Program-made: the position numbers and the translations under genes
NCBI GenBank assembly: GCA_947626205.1
Contig: CANQRO010000035.1
Location: 1 to 13,561, forward strand
Direction: 5' to 3'
Length of the DNA: 13,561 nucleotides
Origin: an uncultured Clostridia bacterium
GTDB taxonomy: Bacteria; Bacillota; Clostridia; TANB77; CAG-508
Shown: positions 8,223 to 13,561 of the stretch, in pieces
Layout: every line of letters begins with the position of its first letter
Position numbering within the stretch: the stretch's first letter is position 1
Notes under the pieces: generated by a model
What the model was told of the DNA's origin: nothing
Database searches by the model: none
Seen by the model: the letters and a program-made list of their open reading frames with translations, nothing else

Positions 8223-8947
8223 TTACAATGTTTTTAATTCATTTATTTCATAACTTGTTAGATATCTCCATTCTCCTATTTTTAAATCCTTTATAGAAAT
8301 ATCTCCGTATTTTACTTCTATGTAGTGCCATAACAGGATATCCTACTGCTTCGCACATTTTTCTAACCTGTTTATTTTTTCCTTCATGAATAGTAACTTC
8401 TATTCTGCTAGTTTTCTTTTCTTTATCTATTTTTAGTATTCTTACCTTTGCTTCTTTCGTTTTATAATCTCCTATTACTACCCCATCTTTTAAATTTTTA
8501 ATTTTTTCATCTGTTATTATTCCACTTAATGTTGCTACATACGTTTTCGTTTTTTCATACTTTGGATGAGTAACATGATAAACCATATCGCCATCATTTG
8601 TTAGAATAAGTGCTCCGTGAAGTATACATATCCAATCTTCCAACTGGTACAATTCTTTCTTTTACACCCTTTACTAAATCTAATACAGTTTGGCGATTAA
8701 ACTGATCTCTTGCAGTTGTTACATAACCAATTGGTTTATTTAATAATATATAAACAAAATTATTAATTGGATAAATTTTCTTTCCCCTAAAACAAATTTC
8801 ATCAACTTCGGGACATATTTTTATGCCTAATACATTTGTTATTTTTCCATTGACTGTTACTTCACCATTTAAAATATATTCTTCGCATTTTCTTCTTGAT
8901 GCAATTCCGCTATCGGCCATGTACTTTTGCAATCGAACTTGTTCCAT
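8223..8947 (-). CDS. rluB: RluB/RsuA-family pseudouridine synthase, read through two +1 shifts at CGG
   Basis: Converts a specific uridine of ribosomal RNA to pseudouridine; the Gram-positive member acts on 23S rRNA. Residues 1-60 are an S4 RNA-binding domain (VRLQKYMADSGIASRRKCEE). The catalytic motif GRLDMYTSG spans 103-111 with Asp106. Three segments must be joined: 110 residues in frame 0, 103 after a +1 shift at CGG 8615-8617, and 27 after a second +1 shift at CGG 8305-8307. The 240-residue product has normal length and the family's ending IGDISIKDLKIGEWRYLT. Without the first shift the protein stops after 117 residues, inside the active site. Without the second, the C-terminal GEWR signature is lost. 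It follows rluD with a 104-nt gap holding a leader element. The start ATG matches the family N-terminus. Confidence 0.88.
8305..8307 (-). other. +1 recoding site: CGG codon, C skipped, GGA read as Gly214 (rluB, second site)
   Basis: In the already shifted frame the context is AAA ATA CGG AGA. Omitting the C at 8307 yields K-I-G-D-I and leads to the RsuA/RluB-type ending GEWRYLT and a TAA at 8223-8225. Reading CGG as arginine instead gives a 27-residue tail with no family resemblance, ending at 8248. This site is easily missed because the straight frame stays open. Confidence 0.85.
8615..8617 (-). other. +1 recoding site: CGG codon, C skipped, GGA read as Gly111 (rluB, first site)
   Basis: Context is ACT TCA CGG AGC. 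Omitting the C at 8617 gives T-S-G-A-L and completes the catalytic motif GRLDxxTSG, where this glycine is conserved across RluA- and RsuA-type enzymes. No homopolymer longer than two bases lies at the site, so a usual sequencing slip is unlikely. Confidence 0.9.
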
Positions 8948-8956
8948 AATAATTTT

Positions 8957-9019
8957 TTCATTCCTTATACTTTTTATTTTTAGGCTTTTTAAAATAAGGA
9001 TTGCCTATAACCTTTTATT
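8957..9019 (-). promoter_or_regulatory. Leader element B before rluB, twin of the one before rluD
   Basis: A 63-nt stretch on the minus strand aligns closely with 9981-10040. Shared blocks in order are AATAAAAGGTT, ATAGG, TCCTT, AAAAA, CCTAAA and AAGGAATGAA. AGGTT can pair with AGCCT around a small AGG/CCT hairpin. Alternatively TCCTTAT can pair with ATAAGGA, which contains the likely ribosome binding site. Whether it acts as RNA or DNA is unknown; I match it to no known riboswitch. Confidence 0.5.
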
Positions 9020-9051
9020 TAGACATTATCACTTTATAATATATTATAGCT

Positions 9052-9972
9052 TTAGTTTATAAAATAATCTTTTCTTAAAATCTCAAGAACTTCTTCATAA
9101 TATTTTGGAATTGGTGCTTCTAGTTTTAGTGTCTTACCACTAATTGGATGTTTAAAACAAAGTTTCCATGAGTGTAACATTTGTCCTGTTACATTAAATG
9201 GATTTTTTCCATTTGAGTATACCATATCACCAACTATTGGATATCCAATAGTTGCCATATGCACACGAATTTGATGTGTTCTTCCTGTTTCTATACTAAC
9301 TTCTAACAAAGTATAACCTTTAAATCGTTCTAAAACTTTAAAATGTGTTATAGCATTTCTCCCATTTTTTTGAACTGCCATTTTTTTACGATCTTTTGAA
9401 CTTCTAGCAATTGGCATATTTATAGTTGCCTCATTTTCTTTTACAATTCCTCTTACTAATGCTATATATGTCTTTTTTACTTCATGATTTTTTATTTGTT
9501 CACTTAAATTTATATGTGCATTATCATTTTTTGCTATTATAATTAAACCTGAAGTATCTTTGTCTAATCTATGAACAATTCCTGGTCTTAATTTCCCTCC
9601 TATTCCAGATAATGAATCTTTACATATATTCATTATTGCATTTACTAAAGTTCCGTCTGGATTTCCATTGGCTGGATGTACCACTAATCCTTTTGGTTTA
9701 TTTACCACAATTATATCGCTGTCCTCATAGATTATATCTACTGGTATATTTTGTGGTTTTAATGAAACATCTTTAATTTCTTCCTCTTCTAGTTTTACTA
9801 TATCCCCTTTAGATAGTTTATAAGACATTTTTTCTACTTTACCATTAACTGTTACATTTTTATTTTCTATCATTCTTTGAATACTGCTTCTAGATAATTC
9901 GGGATTTAATTCAGCAAGTACTTTATCTAATCTGTTATTTATATTTTTATCTTCAATTATAAATTGTTTCAA
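9052..9972 (-). CDS. rluD: RluD-family 23S rRNA pseudouridine synthase (YlyB-like)
   Basis: Makes pseudouridines in 23S rRNA during large-subunit maturation. It has an N-terminal S4 domain (residues 1-60, NNRLDKVLAELNPELSRSSI), the DIIVVNKPKGLVVHP entry to the catalytic domain at 86-100, and the active-site motif HRLDKDTSG at 134-142 with catalytic Asp137. ETGRTHQIRVHMA follows further on. The length of 306 residues is normal. The start is TTG at 9972, chosen because MKQFIIEDKN matches the family N-terminus; the AAGGA site is unusually distant at about 13 nt. It follows lspA by 70 nt, the common Gram-positive lspA-rluD order, and precedes the rluB-type gene. The single CGG trinucleotide is out of frame (GAC GGA) and is read normally. 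Confidence 0.95.
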   Translation of the reverse strand: MKQFIIEDKNINNRLDKVLAELNPELSRSSIQRMIENKNVTVNGKVEKMSYKLSKGDIVKLEEEEIKDVSLKPQNIPVDIIYEDSDIIVVNKPKGLVVHPANGNPDGTLVNAIMNICKDSLSGIGGKLRPGIVHRLDKDTSGLIIIAKNDNAHINLSEQIKNHEVKKTYIALVRGIVKENEATINMPIARSSKDRKKMAVQKNGRNAITHFKVLERFKGYTLLEVSIETGRTHQIRVHMATIGYPIVGDMVYSNGKNPFNVTGQMLHSWKLCFKHPISGKTLKLEAPIPKYYEEVLEILRKDYFIN

Positions 9973-9980
9973 TTATTTGC

Positions 9981-10040
9981 TTCATTCCTTGTATAAAATA
10001 TTTAGGTTTTTAAAAAGGACTATCCTATAAACCTTTTATT
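9981..10040 (-). promoter_or_regulatory. Leader element D between lspA and rluD
   Basis: A 60-nt stretch starting just after the lspA stop codon and ending at the rluD ribosome binding site, nearly identical in plan to 8957-9019. AGGTTT pairs with AAACCT, enclosing AGGA/TCCT with a three-base loop. TCCTT can alternatively pair with AAGGA of the ribosome binding site. In element B one A-U pair of the outer stem becomes a G-U pair, so pairing is kept. Confidence 0.5.
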
Positions 10041-10042
10041 TA

Positions 10043-10552
10043 TTAATTAAATTTTTGAACAGAATTATTTTTTCTATTCTTAAGCTCTCCATATGTATAT
10101 TTCGCGAATATAAATGCTAAAGTAATCCATCCAAACACTATATAAACATCAGCAAGATTAAATACAGGGAATTTTATGTTTGGGAAAATTATAAACATAT
10201 TAATTACACTTCCTTTTATTATTCTATCTATAAAATTGCTAATTCCTCCAACTAAAACTGTCATAAGTGCATATGTAGTAGGTTTGTCCATACGATCTTT
10301 TTGTAAATACATAAACCTTATAATGATTCCTAAAACAACTATATTAGAAATAATAAATGTAAAAATTCCACTATTAATTCCCGTTCTAGTACCACTATTT
10401 TGCATTAGTTTAATTTGTAATACATTATTTATAATATTCTTGTCAACATTGGTATAAACTGCTAATATTTTTATAATTTGATCAATTATTAATAAAGCAA
10501 TTCCCCATATTACTGCTTTTTTAAAAACTGTATCTTTCTTTTGTCTATCCAT
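10043..10552 (-). CDS. lspA: Lipoprotein signal peptidase (SPase II)
   Basis: Aspartic protease of the membrane that removes signal peptides from diacylglyceryl-modified prolipoproteins. At 169 residues with four hydrophobic segments it has normal length and topology. The two catalytic aspartates are visible in GGISNFIDR (Asp109) and FNLADV (Asp135). The usual N-x-G-A-A-F motif is altered to NSGTRTGINSG at 52-62, and the common D in the G-x-V-x-D stretch is Asn (SVINMF), so it is somewhat divergent. The ATG follows AAAGGGG. It is flanked by the GT-C-like gene 42 nt upstream and rluD downstream, and probably shares their transcript. Confidence 0.92.
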   Translation of the reverse strand: MDRQKKDTVFKKAVIWGIALLIIDQIIKILAVYTNVDKNIINNVLQIKLMQNSGTRTGINSGIFTFIISNIVVLGIIIRFMYLQKDRMDKPTTYALMTVLVGGISNFIDRIIKGSVINMFIIFPNIKFPVFNLADVYIVFGWITLAFIFAKYTYGELKNRKNNSVQKFN

Positions 10553-10594
10553 TATTTTTCCCCTTTATAGATAAATTTTATTTTGTATTCACTA

Positions 10595-12316
10595 TTATTT
10601 TGTTAATCTTTCATAAATAACAAAATGGTCATCTTGATATAACTGTTTATAATTCTCATCTCTACTAATAAACATATTTAATTTTGAATTTTTTACAAGT
10701 ATTACATGTGTTATATCATATTTCTTAAGTATATCATCATAGTAAGCTCCAATTCCAGAAGCTTTAACATAATCTGTGAAAATATCCTTATCGCTATCAC
10801 CATTAAATTGTGGAGTATATAAATCTGCTCTTGAATCTATAAATACTGGAATACCTTCGTATAAAAGATAACTTCCATAGTTATATTCATTAAATAAACG
10901 TATTTCCTCTAAGTTTAAATTTTCTTTTATCCAATTAGCTGCTTCTACTGGATATGAATTATTATTTATATATTTATCTCCTATTTGAGGTCTGTACATC
11001 ATAATACTAATTAATATAATTAAAAGTATTGTAATTATTATTCCAAAGACACTTGTCATGTCCTTCATAAATTTTTTGGTACCATCAGGATCATATTTAT
11101 CAAACAAATCGCAAATTAATATATTAACTGAATAACCACCTATTAGAGTTAACATAGATAACTGTCTTCTAGTCATTAATGTTAGTACAGCTAATCCTCC
11201 TAACATAAATAAGTCTTTTAATCTAATTTTCGTATCTGTAAAAATCAAAATTGATAATACAATTATTAAAATTGCCATTGTGCATTCAGATTCAATTAAA
11301 ACCATTGGTAAATGTTCACTTATATTTTTTGTTGTATTACCTTGTACTGTTTTTATAAGATATGTATATGGTGTATCTCCTATAGGTGTTATTAATCCAG
11401 TAAATAGACAGATAATAAAAATTAAAATTAACCATTTTACTGCATCTTTTTTAACAATTTTGATTTTATATGGTTTACTTTGTCTTTGCTCTTGTTTCTT
11501 TATATTGTCTTCAAATTGTTTCCTCTTTTTTATTATTTTTTCTTGTAAATTTGCAATTTTTTTCTTTATTTTTTCTATGTTTTTATTATTATTTTCGTTA
11601 TTATTTATAGCAACCCTTGCTTTTGTAGTAGTTGCTGATTTTTCACTAGCTTTTAACTGTTTTTGTAATTTATTTAAACTTGCATTTCTAAACTTACAAC
11701 CTATTTTGTAAGCAAAATGAGAATTTATTAATAAACTAATTAAGTATTCTGCAATATATGGTAAGTATAAAACAAAATAGAATGGCCACACAGCAGTATG
11801 AACATTAGCTATTATTATAGGAATAATAATTAACATAATAGCATAACGTTTCTTTTTAGTTTTTATAAATCTTTCAATAAATAATATAGTAAGAGCAAAT
11901 AAAATAAATGTAACTAGCTGAGCTCTCGCAGCTACATAATCAGATAAAATATACATTTCACCTAAAGTTATTAAAAATGATGATAAATCATTTTTAACAA
12001 TCTTTTTATTGGTTATATATATGGTTAGCCCCAATATACATGACAATATAACAGTACACACATAAATTCCTGTCATTCCTCCGACACTATAAATTAAATA
12101 CGTTCCTACATCATATAACCAATGTGGATATGTATATGGCAAGTCATGCATAGAAAATGGGTCTTGCATATCTATTCCATTATTTAAAATATGTTTACCA
12201 ATTGCAATTGTATAGTAAGTATCGTTTTGAAGAGTAATTGGTGTGATAGCAAAACAAAATATAATAATACAAATAATTGCTACAATATTAAATTTAACTT
12301 TAGTTACTTTTTCCAT
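10595..12316 (-). CDS. Polytopic membrane protein, GT-C glycosyltransferase-like
   Basis: Large membrane protein whose layout resembles GT-C transferases that use lipid-linked sugar donors. After the first hydrophobic segment an external loop carries N31-D32, then DPFS (52-55) and PHWLYD (64-69), the place where GT-C enzymes hold their catalytic acidic residue. About ten hydrophobic segments follow. Residues 211-291 form a long charged, Lys/Asn/Gln-rich cytoplasmic loop with coiled-coil character. Residues 450-573 are a soluble external domain with EYNYGSYLLYEGIPVFIDSR and a conserved-looking ending. The ATG follows AAGGAG, and an extended -10 promoter lies upstream. The substrate is unknown and the transferase call is inferred from the topology and loop motifs. 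Confidence 0.6.
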   Translation of the reverse strand: MEKVTKVKFNIVAIICIIIFCFAITPITLQNDTYYTIAIGKHILNNGIDMQDPFSMHDLPYTYPHWLYDVGTYLIYSVGGMTGIYVCTVILSCILGLTIYITNKKIVKNDLSSFLITLGEMYILSDYVAARAQLVTFILFALTILFIERFIKTKKKRYAIMLIIIPIIIANVHTAVWPFYFVLYLPYIAEYLISLLINSHFAYKIGCKFRNASLNKLQKQLKASEKSATTTKARVAINNNENNNKNIEKIKKKIANLQEKIIKKRKQFEDNIKKQEQRQSKPYKIKIVKKDAVKWLILIFIICLFTGLITPIGDTPYTYLIKTVQGNTTKNISEHLPMVLIESECTMAILIIVLSILIFTDTKIRLKDLFMLGGLAVLTLMTRRQLSMLTLIGGYSVNILICDLFDKYDPDGTKKFMKDMTSVFGIIITILLIILISIMMYRPQIGDKYINNNSYPVEAANWIKENLNLEEIRLFNEYNYGSYLLYEGIPVFIDSRADLYTPQFNGDSDKDIFTDYVKASGIGAYYDDILKKYDITHVILVKNSKLNMFISRDENYKQLYQDDHFVIYERLTK

Positions 12317-12347
12317 CTTAGATTTTCTCCTTTTTTTAGTTAGTCAT

Positions 12348-12356
12348 ATTATATCA
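12348..12356 (-). promoter_or_regulatory. Extended -10 promoter before the GT-C-like gene (lspA-rluD-rluB cluster)
   Basis: Minus-strand TGATATAAT, a TGn extension followed by a perfect -10 box, lies about 30 bp before the start codon. The -35 region (TATTCT at 17 bp) is poor, which is common for extended -10 promoters. It would give a very short 5' leader. Confidence 0.55.
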
Positions 12357-12398
12357 AAAAAAATATAAAAAGAATATAGTTTTTAGTAATTTTAATTC

Positions 12399-12633
12399 CT
12401 ATATTTCTACCAAAATTATATCGTCTCCAATACACTTTATGTTTTTCCATGGTATCACAATATCGTTGTTTGCAGAAAACATGCTTAATATCTTATTGCT
12501 ACCCGGTACAATTATAGATGTAATAATTCCGGTTTCTAAATCTGCTGTTACATCTTGTACATAGCCGAAGTCTTCTTCCATCTGTTATATTTACTACTTC
12601 TTTATGCTTAAAATCTAACCCCTTTTGCCCCAT
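12399..12633 (-). CDS. ylmC: YlmC/YmxH-family PRC-barrel protein, read through a +1 shift at CGG
   Basis: Small PRC-barrel protein of the YlmC/YmxH family, which is widespread in spore-forming Bacillota; its role is not settled. The frame opens at ATG 12633 behind AAGGAGG and codes MGQKGLDFKHKEVVNITDGR to Leu22. It then meets CGG at 12565-12567. A +1 shift there adds 55 residues beginning GYVQDVTADLETG and holding IIVPGS and IVIPWKNIKCIGDDIILV, the typical PRC-barrel strands. The total of 77 residues is near family length. A start at 12581 inside the second part (MEEDF) would discard the first strand and has no ribosome binding site. The site AAGGAGG is buried in a perfect hairpin at 12643-12672. 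It lies downstream of two unrecognised genes and upstream of the GT-C promoter. Confidence 0.85.
12565..12567 (-). other. +1 recoding site: CGG codon, C skipped, GGC read as Gly23 (ylmC)
   Basis: Context is AGA CTT CGG CTA. Omitting the C at 12567 gives R-L-G-Y-V-Q-D, the expected run into the second PRC-barrel strand. There is no homopolymer beyond TT. It is the only one of the four sites where the shifted glycine codon is GGC instead of GGA. Confidence 0.85.
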
Positions 12634-12642
12634 ATAAAATTT

Positions 12643-12672
12643 CCTCCTTAGCATTATTGTATGCTAAGGAGG
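12643..12672 (-). promoter_or_regulatory. Perfect hairpin sequestering the ylmC ribosome binding site
   Basis: On the minus strand CCTCCTTAGCAT, a 6-nt loop and ATGCTAAGGAGG form a perfect 12-bp stem. The 3' arm is the AAGGAGG site of ylmC, nine bases before its ATG, so all of it is paired. No T run follows, which argues against a simple terminator. Likely roles are translational coupling, an RNA thermometer or another translational switch. Confidence 0.75.
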
Positions 12673-12696
12673 CACGTCTTATATTTACTTTATTTT

Positions 12697-13140
12697 TTAA
12701 TGAAACAATTTTTTTATTTTATTTAGTATTCTTTTAAATATATTTTCTTTATATATAGTGAGATGTATTTCTGTTGATTTATCTTTATTTTGTTCTCCTT
12801 GCTCTATATTTGGTTTATTTGCAAATACATCTATATTATACTGTTTCTGTTTCTTTAGTTCATTTTTTTGTCTTTCCGCATTTTGCATACTTATGATTTT
12901 TGCCTTTTGTTCCTGAGTTGATAGATAATCTCTAAATAAGTTAAATAATATCGCTTTTGTTTCTGGAAGCATTGATTGCTCTTTTAATTCTAAATCTTCA
13001 TCTAATTCATATTCATATTCTTCATTTCTATTTAATCTTATTGCCTCAATAACTTCAGGAGGAATTTTTTTATATTCTTCTTCATTTAACTCTTGTAATA
13101 TTGTATATACTTCTGTATATGCATTTTTACGGTTGCTCAT
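12697..13140 (-). CDS. Unrecognised charged protein, 147 residues
   Basis: I do not recognise a named family. The protein is highly charged and hydrophilic with no signal peptide or membrane segment. Residues 1-85 look helical (NAYTEVYTILQELNEEEYKK, IPPEVIEAIR, then SMLPETKAILFNLFRDYL). Residues 80-100 are Lys/Gln-rich and may form a coiled coil. The tail is basic (NIFKRILNKIKKLF). Similar small acidic-basic proteins are common in clostridial genomes, from memory. The ATG at 13140 overlaps the end of the upstream gene by 14 nt, a sign of translational coupling. One CGG trinucleotide (GCG GAA) is out of frame and read normally. Confidence 0.7.
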   Translation of the reverse strand: MSNRKNAYTEVYTILQELNEEEYKKIPPEVIEAIRLNRNEEYEYELDEDLELKEQSMLPETKAILFNLFRDYLSTQEQKAKIISMQNAERQKNELKKQKQYNIDVFANKPNIEQGEQNKDKSTEIHLTIYKENIFKRILNKIKKLFH

Positions 13141-13561
13141 TTGATTTTATTCCTCCTTCTTTTGTTCTTTCTATTAATTCTGTTAGTGTAGCATTTTCTC
13201 TATCTGTCATTTCTATATCTGTTAGTGAACTAATTGATGCTTCTGCTATTTCTCTTCCTGTTCTTGTTTTTGTTTCTAAGCTAATTCCTAACTCTAAAAG
13301 TCTTTTTACTTGTTCTTCTGTTGGCTTATTTCCTTTTTCCTTTCCTCTCATTACTCTAGTTATAGTTGACTTTTTGATCCCTATTTTTTCTCTCGGATTT
13401 AGTCCAATTTCATTTATTTTTTGCACATCAATTCCTGATTTTTTTGCCAAAGTTTCTATTGTATCAAGAGTTGTTAATTTAGATACATTTACTCCTATTC
13501 CTTGTAAATTTTCTAATATATCTATAAATTCTTGTGGAGCATTTCTTTCTATTTTTTCTAA
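13127..13561 (-). CDS. Unrecognised gene, 3' part only (5' end beyond window)
   Basis: The frame is open to the right edge of the window, so only the last 144 residues are seen. A TTG at 13448-13450 would give a 107-residue protein, but in-frame sequence continues upstream for 37 codons without a stop and has the same character. The visible part is rich in short helices with repeated turns such as LENLQGIGVN, LAKKSGID, LNPREKIGIKKSTI and VKRLLELGIS. The spacing suggests small helical repeats or a helix-turn-helix with basic KSTITRVMRGKEK, possibly nucleic-acid binding. The function is unknown. It ends within, and is probably translationally coupled to, the 147-residue gene. Confidence 0.6.
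   Translation of the reverse strand, partial: LEKIERNAPQEFIDILENLQGIGVNVSKLTTLDTIETLAKKSGIDVQKINEIGLNPREKIGIKKSTITRVMRGKEKGNKPTEEQVKRLLELGISLETKTRTGREIAEASISSLTDIEMTDRENATLTELIERTKEGGIKSNEQP

Noticed and set aside
8044..8253. 69-residue hydrophobic plus-strand frame
   Set aside because: It starts at TTG with no ribosome binding site, is built from T-rich sequence, runs against the promoter of the neighbouring gene and overlaps the rluB end.
8248..8306. Taking the open frame ending at 8248 as the true C-terminus of the rluB-type gene
   Set aside because: Its last residues (RRYFYKGFKNRR) have no family resemblance. The +1 frame ending at 8223 gives the conserved GEWRYLT ending.
8957..9019. 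Leader element as a preQ1 or other known riboswitch
   Set aside because: The GGTT...ATAGG...CCT pattern lacks the conserved core of class I preQ1 or other riboswitches I can recall.
11280..11711. 143-residue plus-strand frame opposite the GT-C-like gene
   Set aside because: It is the complement of the Lys/Asn-rich loop, which produces Phe/Leu-rich shadow translation, and it has no start signals.
12399..12581. Starting ylmC at ATG 12581 (MEEDF...) without a frameshift
   Set aside because: No ribosome binding site precedes it and it removes the first PRC-barrel strand, whereas ATG 12633 has AAGGAGG and codes the expected N-terminus.
1..13561. CRISPR array, insertion sequence, attachment sites or rRNA
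   Set aside because: No regularly spaced repeats, transposase or integrase motifs, target duplications or rRNA sequence were seen on either strand.

Overview
The window is very AT-rich, with A/U-ending codons, Rho-independent terminators, strong AGGAGG-type ribosome binding sites and a YlmC/YmxH-type PRC-barrel gene. Together these point to a Bacillota chromosome, probably an uncultured clostridial lineage. Species cannot be named from the sequence. Almost everything lies on the minus strand; only one gene, a VirD4/TraG-like ATPase, is on the plus strand.

Layout from left to right. A tRNA-Leu(UAA) with its own consensus promoter lies at the left edge. Next is a two-gene operon for ManNAc transfer in cell-wall polymer or teichoic-acid linkage synthesis (tagA/wecG-like, then UDP-GlcNAc 2-epimerase). 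It is followed by the DNA-binding protein HU and a MurJ/SpoVB-type lipid flippase. A large membrane-anchored VirD4-like ATPase (plus strand) converges on a replication-relaxation-like winged-helix protein across a shared bidirectional terminator. To the right runs a probable co-directional cluster: GT-C-like membrane protein, lspA, rluD and an rluB-type pseudouridine synthase. Upstream of it are ylmC and two unrecognised genes, the last cut by the window edge.

The main observation concerns CGG. Three genes (tagA, the rluB-type gene and ylmC) look broken, and together they need four +1 frameshifts to give full-length, conserved proteins. All four shifts fall exactly at an in-frame CGG. Skipping its C lets GGA or GGC be read as the conserved glycine of the family. 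No other in-frame CGG occurs in the roughly 4,000 codons of this window. CGG occurs 12 times out of frame inside genes and never disturbs the reading there. Random sequencing errors or gene decay would not track the reading frame this way. I infer that this organism has lost CGG as an arginine codon and decodes C-GGN as glycine with a +1 shift, by quadruplet decoding or a +1 jump at an unassigned codon. The affected genes share no pathway, so the behaviour looks genome-wide rather than a switch for one gene.

Two RNA-level observations stand out as well. The ribosome binding site of ylmC is buried in a perfect 12-bp hairpin. The genes rluD and rluB are each preceded by near-identical leaders of about 60 nt that can form alternative pairings masking or freeing the ribosome binding site.
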